Below are positions 55,079 to 64,000 of a stretch of DNA of 64,000 nt, piece after piece. The DNA comes from Rhabdornis inornatus. Its lineage: Eukaryota; Chordata; Aves; Passeriformes; Rhabdornithidae. The translations under genes were made by a program, and so were the position numbers. Where the stretch lies: positions 203,820 through 267,819 of the forward strand of contig VWZS01001909.1 in the NCBI GenBank assembly GCA_013397075.1. Direction: 5' to 3'. Position 1 is the stretch's first letter. Each line of letters begins with the position of its first letter. The notes beneath the pieces are model-generated. The model searched no databases. It saw only the letters and a list, made by a program, of their open reading frames with translations, and was not told where the DNA came from.

Positions 55079-57684
55079 GTGAGCGGGGACCGGGAACGGC
55101 ACCGGGAAAACAGGGACCAGGGAGGAACGGAGGGACGGGAAGGAAGGAGGAAGGAAGGAGCTCTGCCTGCTCCTGGGAAAGGTGGGAGGAAAGGAAAGGA
55201 AGGAGCTCTGATTGCTGCTGGAAAGGAAGAATGGATGGACTAGGCTATTGCTGCTGCTGGGGTGAAAGGAAAGGGAAAAGGAAAGGAAAAGAAAAGGAAA
55301 GGAGCTCTTTCTCCTGCTGGGAAGGAAAGGAAGATGCCCTGCTTGCTGCTGGGAAGTGGGGAAGAAGGGAAAGGAAGGAACTCTGATTGCTGCTGGGAAG
55401 GAAAGGAAAATGTTCTCTCTGTGTGCATCTGCTGGGATGGAGGGAAGGAAGGAGAGGAAGGAGCTCTGCCTGCTGCTGGGAAAGGTGGGAGGAGGGAAAG
55501 GAAGATGCTCTGCCTGCTGCTGAAAAGTGGGGAAGGAAGGAAGGAGTAAAGGAAGATGCTCTGATTGCTGCTGGGAAGTGGGGAAGGAAAGGAAGGCGCT
55601 CTGATTGCTGTTGGAAAAGAAGAATGGATGAACTGGGCTATTGCTGCTGCTGGGGTGGAAGGAAGGAAAGGAAGATGCTCTGCCTGCTGCTGGGAAGGGG
55701 GGAAGAAAGAAGAGGAAGGAGCTCTGCTAGCTGCTGCAGAGAAGGAAAGAAAGAATGAAGGAAGATTTTCTGCCAGCTGCTGTGAAGAAAAGAAGGAAGG
55801 AAGGGCTGTGCTTTGCCTGCTGCTGGGATGGAAGGAGGGAAGGAAGGAGGCTGACAGTAGGTCAGGGTCTCCACTGCTGCCTCCTGGTCCCTCTGTATCC
55901 CTGCCCTGCAGGATGAACCCTGGAGCTCTTCCCTGGGTGGAGCTGGAAAGGACCCGGGTCTTTCCCAGCATCAGCCTTGGAGCAGCCCAAAAGCTGGGGA
56001 ATGTTACCAAAAAGGAGAATCAGCTTTACACAGTTCTTTCCACCTTGGCATAAACCCTTCAGCAAAATCCAAGGGATGGGAGGGAGTAGGAACTTCATCA
56101 ATCTCCTCTTTCCCAGGCTGGGAAGGGGCTGCGGGGTGGTGGAGTCCCCATCCCTGAAGGTGTCCCAGGAATGCCTGGACATGGCACTCAGTGCTCTGGG
56201 CTGGGTGACAGTGTGGCCACCAGTCACAGGTTGGGCTCAATGTTCTGGAAGCACTCTTCCAGCCTCAATGATTCTGGAATTCTGCAAAAGCCCAGGAGCT
56301 GCTGCCTGTGTTTAATTCTCTTTTTCCTCCCTTTCAGCCTCCCTGCTTTCAGCTGTGGTCCGGCACCAGAGTTCCCAGAGCTCATCCCCACAGCCAGGGT
56401 AATGTCACACATCACTTCCCCCCTGGAATGCTGGCCTGCTTCAGCACAGTGGGGAAGGCAGCTGGTTTTCCTCTGGGAAGAAGACTTGACTGCCTCTTGG
56501 TCACTCTGTCACTTCCCAATGTTTTGGACTCTGCCTACATTCAGTCACCTTTCCCAAAAGGATGCTTCCCTTCATTTTTAATTTTTTTTGTCCCATCCCT
56601 GGAAATGTTCAAGGCCTGGTTGAACAGGGCTTGGAGCAACCTGGTCTGGTGGAAATTGTCCCTGCCTTGGGTTGGGGCTGGATGAGCTTTAACATCCCTT
56701 CCAAGGCAAACCATTCTGGAATTCTGTGATAATTCTTCCAATGGGACCTTCAGGCTTTGCTTTTTCCCTCCCTTTGGGACCTCTTGTTGTGCCTTTCTTC
56801 CATTCCCTGTGCCAGGATCTCCTGCAGGACTGAGCTGCTGCTGGCTCTGACCAGGAGGGGACACTGCAGGAGCAGAGAATTCCTGCTGAGGAGAATGGCA
56901 GGATGTACTGTTCCCTCTTCCTGCTCATCCTCAAGGATCAGAGATCCTTGGATCTCTGCCTGGGTGATGCAGCACCCAAAATCCTCCCCAAAGCCTGTGA
57001 GGCCTCGGTGCCTGTGGTCATGTACTCACAGGTACCTGCAGTTCCTGTTAAATTAAAGCCCTTTGGGATGTTTGGCTCGGGGTTACAGAGTGAATCAATC
57101 ATTGCAAAGGATTTTGAGTCAATTTTGCTTTTTTCCACTACATCTCATGTTTATTCCTAAATATTTTATGGATTTAGTGCATCCTCTGTTGCTTAGGCAA
57201 AGTGTGGATTTCTGCATGCAGGAAAACCTGAGCTGCACACTCCTGAGTGGGATGGTATTTGCTTTTTATTTTGGGATGGTATTTACCATATTTATTTATG
57301 GTTCATCTCATGGAGTTTTCCAAGGCAAATCTCCCTCCTCTTTATATCTGAGATTGGTTTTGTGCTATTGTAGATTCTTGCCGAATTGTTCACTGTAATC
57401 TGATGCCTTTTGGTTGGGTGTTTGTGAGTAATATCCATTTCTCCTCCATCTCCTTTTTCCTTCTTTCCTCTCCCTGTTTTCCACCTCTTGGCAGTATCTA
57501 TTTGCTGCAGTGAATTTTACCTTGTCCCTCACAGACTTGTTGCCAAAACTTCCCTGACTTCTCCTCCATGGCCTGAAGTGAAACTTCCAGATCCAGTGGA
57601 AGAAGCCAAGTATCATGCAGGTAAAAGTCTTAAATCTGGTGTTCCAGCATTTCCTCTAGGCCTGATTGGAAGTTTGTGTTCTTC

Positions 57685-57740
<56 letters not shown>

Positions 57741-60700
57741 CTTTTTTTTTTTTTTTTCTTCTCTTTCTTNNNNNNNNNNTTTTTTTTTTTTTTTTTTTTT
57801 TTTTCATTTCTCACGTGTTTTAGTGTTGCTTCACCTGCTCTCTAGGTTTGGGAGATTTGGGTACAGTATGATTTCTCCTTAGTTTATGGCAGCTTGTCAC
57901 TCTCCCAGAGGAACCTTACCTGATGTGATGTGTGGCATGAAACAATATATTTAAAAAATTAAAGCATGGGGAAGCATTTTGGCCAGGAGAAATGAGTTGT
58001 TTTTCCATTCACTGGCTAAATCAAAGCCAGCAGGAGCAGTTGGATGGTGGGCACATGGAGAGCTGGTGTATTTTGGTGCAGAAAACAGAACATCCAGCCA
58101 GCAGGAGCAGTTGGATGGTGGGCACAGGACAGACCTGCAGAGGTGGGACACAGAGTGACAGAACATTGGTGGTTGTGTCCCCCTGTACCCTCAGCTTGTC
58201 AGGAATGCTGAGTGAGAGGAAAGAGTCAAGTTGGACATCAGGAAGAATTTCTTCCTGGAAGGGGCTGCCCAGGGAGGTGTTGGAGTCCCCACCCCTGGGA
58301 GTGTCCAAGGAATGACCGGCCATGGCACTCCGTGCTCTGGGCTGGGTGACAAGGTTGACTAGAAGAGCTGAGCTCGCCTTCCTGCAGATCTCCCCCATCA
58401 CTGGAGTGTGTCCCAAACTGAGGGATGTGCTTTGGAGAGAGCCTCCTCCTCCACATCTCCTCCTGGGCTGTTTTGATCCTGCTTTTTATCTGCTCCGTGC
58501 TCCTGGGGTCGCTCAAGTGACAGATGGGTGCCTGCCCCTGTGTGTGAAATAACCCAGCAGTGAACCACAAACTGCTCCTGTGGGGAGCAGGGTCCCATCC
58601 TGCTCCCGTGCCATTCCCTCCTGCTGCTGCTGCTGAGCTTTGCCTCGTTATCTCCTGGCTGTGCTTATCCAAAGGGAACAGCAGCAGGAGCATTCCAGTT
58701 CTGCCTCCCATCTCCTGCTGGCCATGGAAACAGCCCCGGATATTTTAGGATGGGTCTCTCCACATGGTGCTGAGATCCAAGCCAGCAATCACTTGATGTT
58801 TCCTGGCACTGGAGGTGTTGGAAGAGTTATCAACAGCTCTTTATCCTGTTGGGAACTGCAGCAGCTCCTGCCCTGTAAATAATTTGTGTTGCTACCTCCA
58901 CCTTTAAGTTTGTATCCTAGGGCTTGAAGCTTGGACCTTGGACCTTTTCTGAACATTCCTGTAAGGATTGGGTTGGGTTTGCCTGGCTGCTGGATTCCTG
59001 TCTGTCCCAAAGGGATGTTCTGTTTGAATTCCAAGAAAAAAAAAAACCCAAAAATGATTCAGCCACTTTTTAGGACAATGAGGAAAACGTGTTTTTCTGG
59101 GCAGCTCGGGAGGGTGGGAAGGTGCTCTTGGGCAGTGGGATGGTGTCAGGGAGCAACACCTTTTGGTGTTCCCATAAAAATTGGGGTTGGGTTCACTGCC
59201 CAGGAAGCTGATCACAGGGAATGGAGTTTGTCCATGTGCAGGACCTGGTCTCTGGGATCTGTGCTGCTCCTGGCACCACTCTGCAGGCACGTGGGAAGAG
59301 GATTTTCTGGGAAAGAGCAAGGGACAGGGACAGGTCCCTCTTGTTCTTGGAAAGTTCTTGGGCCAGGCTTTGCCATTTGCTGGAAGCTTCTTCCCTGGTA
59401 CTTTGCCAGGCTCTTGCCGATGTTCCTGTGTGCCTTAGGCACCACTCAGACTCCTGGGCTGTCTGCATCTGACTTGGAAATGGAGGGAATTTCCTCCCAA
59501 CATAGGATGCATGGACAAGAGCTGTTTTCTGGAATGCTTTATATCCAAGTGCAGTATATTTTGGGATGCCTAAGGAATGGGCTGAGTGTCAGCAGCGTAG
59601 AGAAGCTGCACAGTGTATACAAGATGTTTACTTATGTGTGGCTTTGCCAGCACCTAAAATACAAATAAATCATTAATTTTAAGAAAGGGAGGCTCACACG
59701 TCTGGGAAGCAACGCTGCTGTTGGTCTTTGCTTAAAGATTCCCAGGAGATAAGAGTGTGCTGGGGGGAGAGCAGGGATGGCTGGATGAGTTTTCCCAGCC
59801 CTTCCCAGCTCTCTGGGTGTGCTGCCCTGATCCCTGGCCTGCTGTTTGCCAGCAGAGGTGGTGCAGAAGGTGAACGGGCTGATCTCGGCGGGGCAGTACG
59901 GGCGGCTCTTCGCCGTCGTCCACTTCGCCAGCAAGCAGTGGAAAATCACCAATGAAGACCTCATCATGATGGACAATGTCCTGGAGGCTGAGTGTGGAGA
60001 CCGAATCAGGATGGAAAAGGTGAAAAAAACCAGAGCAGATTCCCTGCAAACGTTCCTGGAGGCAAAACCCATCACCAGTTTTAACATCGTATCCCAAAGC
60101 GCCCCTCAGGGTCTCCCACCTTCATTCCAGCACTTTTGCTTTGTTCCAATTCCATTCGTTTTGTTCCAGTTTCAGATATTATTGTGATTTCTGTTCAACA
60201 GGGCTGGAGTGAGTCTTGCCAGACTCTGTGGGGAGACAGATTTTTGTTGTCCTAGCTCCTTCCAAAAAAAGAAAATGACAGTTGTTTTTTCCAGAGCCGG
60301 CAGCGAAAGCCTGTGTTTGCCTTGAGACTCCAGCACCCTGGATCACAGAATCATTTAGGCTGGAAAAGACCTCTAAGATCATCTAGTCCAACCTCTTAAT
60401 TCCTTGCAGGTCTCCCAGAGGGATTGTAAACTCCTCAAGGCTCTGCAAGATCCTTATCATGCTGGGCTGGGTGGAGGCAGAGGGATGGGGCACAGAGGGG
60501 AGAATTGCCAAAATCCAATTAATATCTTTATCATCTTTATCCTTGGACAACCAGCAGGGACTTGCAGAGGCTCATTAATCCACACTGAAGGGAAATATTA
60601 TGGAGTGGGATTCTGTTGGCTTCACCTTCGTGTTTGGTTGTTAGAGCTAAGCAAACAATTAAGGAGAGGAGTTTTGTGCTTGCCCATTGCTTTGAAGCCC

Positions 60701-61660
60701 AGTTTTAAGCAGCTTTTTAAGGATGTCCTCAGCTGTGTCCCACCTCCCTGTGTCCAGCAGAGAGGAGGGATTTCTGTGGTGTAGCCAGCAAAGGTCTAGA
60801 TGGGAATGAAAGAGAAAATCTGCCTGAATACCAGAGCCCTTAGGGTTTTTTTCTGTCTAAAACAAAAGCCAGGACTTCTCATGAGCATTTCTATGTGGTT
60901 TTTAAGTGCTGCCAGAGGATTTGTGAGGCAGCCCAGGGAGAGGTGCTCAGGATGTGGCCCTTGGTTTAGGGAAGATTATGGTACTGCTGGCTTCGATGGT
61001 TGGACTCCGTGACCTTGAAGGTCTCTTCCAAACTCGATGATTTTGGTGAAATGCAGCCTCTTCCTCCTGTATCCTCTCTTACCTGTTCCTTTAGATGTGG
61101 CTGAAATGCCCCAAAACAGCAGGGGCTGGTGAACCCCCAGTGTTAATTTCTTTATTTCCCATCTTGAGGCCTTACAGAGGAGAATGAGGGAATTGTTTCT
61201 CTGCTGAAATTTGTAGCAATTGCTGTAAAAATCCAATGCTTTAGGAGCTGCCATTTGTACAGATCCCACACGAGGCAGGTTATTCTTCTTCCCTCATTGC
61301 TTTCCATTTTTTTTTTTTATGGCTGCTGGTAAGCCAGGACAGAGAGGTTCAGTGTGTTCTGATCATGCAGAAAGATACTTCTGCAGGCAGTTTTAGTGGG
61401 ATGAGCTCTCTGGAAGAGTAATGGCTCTGTCTGCAGCTTGTTAGCAGCTTTCCCCACTACCCCTCCAGTTAGTGTCAGGTTTGAAATGTGGGAATGCCTG
61501 GTTTGAAGCAGTTTGACTCCTTTATGGCTGTAGGATTTGAAAGGTCTTGTTTGCATTTCTGCCAGGGCAATGAGCAGTGATTTTTGTGCCTGATTTATTT
61601 CCCCCAGGTTTTGTTGGTTGGTGCTGATGACTTCACACTCATTGGAAGGCCGCTGCTGGG
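55045..61660 (+). CDS. MRPL21: mitochondrial large ribosomal subunit protein bL21m (3' partial)
   Basis: MRPL21 is a subunit of the mitochondrial 39S ribosomal large subunit. Five coding exons join in frame: 55045-55078, 56338-56398, 57535-57620, 59856-60019 and 61608-61660, giving 132 complete codons. The first ~55 residues are Ala/Arg/Ser-rich with few acidic residues, as expected of a mitochondrial presequence. They then reach the conserved TSLTSPPWPEVKLPDPVEEA, VVQKVNGLISAGQYGRLFAV, VHFASKQWKITNEDLIMMDN, GDRIRMEKVLLVGADDFTLI and GRPLLG. These match human MRPL21 (205 aa) apart from a shorter presequence. All junctions are GT-AG and in phase. The last ~70 codons lie beyond the right edge, since no matching exon occurs up to 64000. 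It is head-to-head with IGHMBP2. Confidence 0.96.
55140..55860 (+). repeat. purine-rich minisatellite, about 16 units
   Basis: The array alternates GGAAAGGAAG-like purine stretches with a GCTCTGCCTGCTGCTGGGAA-like core, spaced about 40-50 bases; I count about sixteen cores. Purines dominate the + strand. Because stop codons are rare in it, all six frames show long spurious open frames. It lies about 60 bases after the MRPL21 exon 1 donor. Confidence 0.9.
56115..56285 (+). repeat. CR1 LINE 3' fragment, second subfamily
   Basis: AGGGGCTGCGGGGTGGTGGA, ATGCCTGGACATGGCACTCA and GGTTGGGCTCAATGTTCTGG mark the same subfamily as 39400-39565. It lies in MRPL21 intron 1, about 50 bases before exon 2. 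Confidence 0.8.
56338..56398 (+). CDS. MRPL21: MRPL21 exon 2
   Basis: The exon encodes ASLLSAVVRHQSSQSSSPQP, still in the presequence, after a strong pyrimidine tract and CTTTCAG. Splice phase (2 bases carried out) joins to exon 3 as Gly, recovering the PG found before the conserved block in human. Confidence 0.83.
56589..56735 (+). repeat. CR1 LINE 3' fragment
   Basis: CR1 tail: CCCATCCCTGGAAATGTTC, GGGCTTGGAGCAACCTGGTC, CCAAGGCAAACCATTCTGG and an ATTCTGTGAT end. It lies in MRPL21 intron 2. Confidence 0.8.
57535..57620 (+). CDS. MRPL21: MRPL21 exon 3
   Basis: The exon encodes LVAKTSLTSPPWPEVKLPDP and VEEAKYHA plus one base. KTSLxSPPWPEVxLPDPVEE is the hallmark of MRPL21. Donor CAG|GTAAAA. 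Confidence 0.96.
57688..57804 (+). repeat. long T tract with 10-N gap
   Basis: About 80 T with few interruptions, then a degraded CTTCTCTTTCTT stretch, ten N at 57770-57779, then about 25 more T. It is an unresolved homopolymer in the assembly rather than a biological measure of its length. Confidence 0.95.
58025..58126 (+). repeat. 31-bp direct repeat pair
   Basis: The 31-base sequence beginning AGCCAGCAGGAGCAGTTGGA occurs at 58025-58055 and again, identically, at 58096-58126, a 71-base period with a 40-base unrelated spacer. Confidence 0.85.
58225..58365 (+). repeat. CR1 LINE fragment, second subfamily
   Basis: GAAGAATTTCTTCCTGGAAG, GGGAGGTGTTGGAGTCCCC and ATGGCACTCCGTGCTCTGGG. It lacks the terminal tail seen in other copies. 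Confidence 0.75.
59856..60019 (+). CDS. MRPL21: MRPL21 exon 4, L21 domain
   Basis: The exon encodes EVVQKVNGLISAGQYGRLFA, VVHFASKQWKITNEDLIMMD and EAECGDRIRMEK, the core L21 beta-barrel. Donor AAG|GTGAAA, phase 0. Confidence 0.97.
60340..60405 (-). repeat. CR1 LINE extreme 3' end
   Basis: GATCACAGAATCATTTAGGC, TGGAAAAGACCTCTAAGATC and ATCTAGTCCAACC form the canonical reverse CR1 terminus; only about 65 bases remain. Confidence 0.8.
60905..61050 (+). repeat. CR1-like LINE 3' fragment
   Basis: GGTTGGACTCCGTGACCTTG, AAGGTCTCTTCCAAACTCGA and TGATTTTGG match the end of the second CR1 subfamily; the upstream part is diverged. Confidence 0.65.
61608..61660 (+). CDS. MRPL21: MRPL21 exon 5
   Basis: The exon encodes VLLVGADDFTLIGRPLL plus two bases of Gly, after a CCCCCAG acceptor and before a GTAAGA donor. 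It is the last exon inside the window. Confidence 0.96.
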
Positions 61661-64000
61661 GTAAGATGCTTCATAAAGGAATTATTATGACATTTTTGTA
61701 CTTAATTGTGGCTTCAGGGCTCTGCAGTTCCTGAAACTGGGATTTATCAGCACTAACTTTGATGCCAGCCCCGTGGCTTTTGAAAGAGTCACCAATAAAA
61801 CACCTCAACAGCCTCTGCTGGCTCTCCCCCACCCCAGTTCTGAGGTAGCTTTTGGGTTTTCACCTCAGTTGGATCTTTTCCAATTTTTTCTAATTTTTCT
61901 CTTCCTCTTAATCATTAATCCAGCAGTCACAGAACCTGGGAGAAGTTTTTCCCTTGGCACTGCCTCCGTCTGAGTGCTGTAGGACTTGCTGTACAGAACC
62001 CCTGGTTCCTCAGCCTTTTCCTTCCCAAAAGGAAGGGGGGTGTGAAGCAGCTTGGGTTAGGTGGTATTTAGGAGTTATTTATATATTTAGTGGTGGTGAT
62101 ATTTAGGAGTATTTATAATATAATTTATAATATTGTAATAGTATTTATAATATTATAATAGTGTTTATAACGTATTTATTTGGTGGTGGTATTTAGGAGT
62201 ATGTACAATACTGCTGGTGGTATTTAGGAGTTATTTGTGCAGTGCTAACATGGCTTGAGTGGCACTGGTGGTACCTGCCTCAGGTCCCTGTGTTGGATTT
62301 TGGGAGCTGCCAGTCCTTGTAACAGCACTGGAGGTGGATCAGGAATAGCACAGGCCATCAGGATTCTATGAGTTACTGCCAGATACTGCTCTTGGGGAAG
62401 GTTGTGGGAAGGGGAGTCTCATTTTTAGGACTAGAAAGGGGCTTTTAGTTTTGGGATGTGCCACGTCAGGCAGGTGGGGAGCAGCTTCCTTCCCCAGCTG
62501 ATCCAGAGGCCCTGGGGTGGTTCTTTGCGGCTCTTTGTGCTGGATTTGGCACAGGGATAGCCAGGAGCTCCAGGACAGGAAGAAAAGCAGCTGCTGGCTC
62601 CTGCAGGTGCTTCGAGGGTGTGGGAAGTGTTGGCAGCTGCTTGAGGCACACCAGGCTGCACATCTGGCCTGGCCTCTCCAGGGCCTTTGGCTGAAGGGAA
62701 CCAGTGGGAGGAGGAAGAGACTGGCCAGGGAGGATGAAGGCTGAAGGGGAGGATGCCATCCCCCTCTGAGCTGCAGGGAAACCTCCCAAATCCAAACTCT
62801 GTGATACAGGATGAGGAAAAGGAGAAGGGAAAAGGATGTCACCAGCAAGGTGCACTGCAGTTCTCTCACACAGCCCCCTAACCCACAGACATTCTGGGGA
62901 GAAGAGAAGAGGCTGGATGAGAGCAGAGGCAGATCTGTGTTGCTGTTGTTGTATAAATAAACACCCAGGGAGTGCTCACAGCCTGAGACACTTCAGAGCT
63001 GCTTCCTGCCGGCTCCCAAACGTGTCCTGTTTGGGACAGCTGGACAGGGTTTGTTCCTCTGCTACCTCCCAGGATGACACTTCCTTCAATCCTAAAACAC
63101 CACATCTGCATGATGGAGGCTATTCTGGGAGCTTCTGGCTGGCTCCTGCTCTGGAATCCGTGTTTGTCCAAGTCACTGCCAGCCCCGGCTGGCACAAGGG
63201 CTGGAGCCAGTCTTAGGCATGAGTGGAGGGAAAGTTTGGTTTATTTCTAGACAAAATAGAGCTGATGGGAATTTTCCCTCTAGGAAACCTCTCTGTTTTT
63301 CCTGCTACCTGCCCCTTGTTGCAGTGGAAGTGCCAAAGGCTTTGGAGCTTGTTCTTTGTAGCTGGGTTGGGATTCAGTCCTGCGGGGAGTGAGTTTGGCT
63401 GTGGAGTTACGACCTCCAAGGGTTATGATCCTGTGGGCTTGGAGCTTGCCTGGATCTTTTTTCTCTGCCTCTTGACAGCACCTTTCAGCCCAGCTCAGAT
63501 CCATGGGATTCCAGCCTGAGTTTTTCTCACCTCCTGCAAAAATCCAATCTGTGGAACGTTTTGCTGCTCAAGGCAGCAGGCTCAGCTGTGTCGGGCTCTG
63601 GGAAATGTGTGACCCCCCTTCTTATTTTTATGGACATTCCAGTCATACCTAAAACGTTTGATAGAGATTTTTATTTTTTTTTCCCTGGGCTCTGTTTTGC
63701 TGAGAACTTGTCCTGCCCACGAGTTCTTCTCCAGCAAGTTGGTTTCTGTTGTACTTCGGCCTCTTGCCAGCAGTTCCTAGAGCTGAGTCCCACAGAGAAC
63801 TCACCAGGGTCTTGAATCCAGGAAGTTCACTCCCAAATTAGTGGTAAACCACGTCTGGAGTGCAGTTTGCTTTCTGGTTTCTCCCTCAGGGTTGCAGGGT
63901 TTGTGTGTGGTTCAGTGGTGCTGGGATGTCAGGGTCACACCGTGGTCTCTTAAAATCTGAATTATTTTATATCTCTTTTCTTCTGGGCTGGTCACTAACT
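61661..64000 (+). other. MRPL21: MRPL21 intron 5 (to window edge)
   Basis: This sequence follows the exon 5 donor. I searched it for the remaining MRPL21 residues and found no matching exon. It contains an AT-rich repeat at about 62055-62240 and otherwise no recognisable feature. Confidence 0.65.
62055..62240 (+). repeat. imperfect AT-rich tandem repeat
   Basis: The motif GGTGGTATTTAGGAGT (with variants) recurs about four times, separated by TTTATAATATTATAATAGT-like stretches. It looks like a degenerating minisatellite inside MRPL21 intron 5. Confidence 0.75.

Larger units (their letters stand above)
55079..61607 (+). other. MRPL21: MRPL21 introns 1-4: content
   Basis: Intron 1 holds a purine-rich minisatellite and a CR1 copy. 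Intron 2 (56399-57534) holds one CR1 copy. Intron 3 (57621-59855) holds a giant T tract with an assembly gap, a 31-bp direct repeat pair and a CR1 copy. Intron 4 (60020-61607) holds two CR1-like pieces. No other gene was recognised. Confidence 0.65.

Noticed and set aside
55240..56010. 256-codon open frame on the - strand in the MRPL21 intron 1 minisatellite
   Set aside because: It is a by-product of a stop-poor purine/pyrimidine repeat; all frames are open there and the translation is low-complexity Ser/Pro/Phe repetition.
57613..57823. poly-Phe / poly-Lys frames with X residues
   Set aside because: They are translations of the T tract and its N gap.
1..64000. CRISPR arrays, bacterial operons, tRNA or rRNA genes
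   Set aside because: No regularly spaced identical repeats with unique spacers, no tRNA-like cloverleaf that I could fold by eye, and all coding genes are spliced vertebrate genes.

Overview
The window is vertebrate nuclear DNA and almost certainly avian. It has small coding exons with GT-AG introns of about 0.1-5 kb, many short 3' fragments of CR1-type LINEs (the dominant bird retroelement), a candidate bird-type solo LTR, and CpG-rich promoters. Four protein-coding genes can be rebuilt exon by exon. All four have human orthologues, and none shows a frameshift or internal stop. I found no bacterial-type system, CRISPR array, tRNA or rRNA, and no credible previously undescribed multigene system.

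Layout, left to right. (1) 1-16.5 kb, + strand: PTDSS2 (phosphatidylserine synthase 2). Its last ten coding exons lie at 473-16546; the first coding part is off the left edge. (2) 16.5-19.9 kb: PTDSS2 3' region and intergenic DNA without a recognisable gene. (3) 19.9-29.2 kb, + strand: SYT12 (synaptotagmin-12). A CpG island at about 19.92-20.42 kb probably holds the promoter and a noncoding first exon. Seven coding exons at 22984-29216 give 422 residues. (4) 31764-54917, - strand: IGHMBP2, a complete superfamily 1 (UPF1-like) helicase of 15 coding exons and 978 residues, ending in R3H and AN1 zinc-finger domains. It is tail-to-tail with SYT12. (5) 55045 to beyond the right edge, + strand: MRPL21 (mitochondrial large-subunit ribosomal protein bL21m). 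Five coding exons are inside the window and the last about 70 residues lie outside. IGHMBP2 and MRPL21 are head-to-head, with start codons 127 bp apart across a GC-box repeat that looks like a bidirectional promoter.

The four products do not form one pathway. PTDSS2 makes phosphatidylserine in ER membranes, SYT12 is a Ca2+-independent synaptic-vesicle synaptotagmin, IGHMBP2 is a ribosome-associated helicase, and MRPL21 is a mitoribosome subunit. Only the IGHMBP2/MRPL21 pair is arranged so that co-regulation is likely.

The most notable non-coding features are: a four-unit tandem GC-box array between IGHMBP2 and MRPL21; a roughly 700-bp purine-rich minisatellite in MRPL21 intron 1; a 2 x 177-bp tandem duplication just upstream of a SYT12 exon; an in-frame 30-bp duplication in IGHMBP2; a roughly 412-bp candidate solo LTR in IGHMBP2 intron 12; and a very long T tract interrupted by a 10-N assembly gap. 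PTDSS2 beside SYT12/IGHMBP2 also differs from the human arrangement (11p15.5 versus 11q13).
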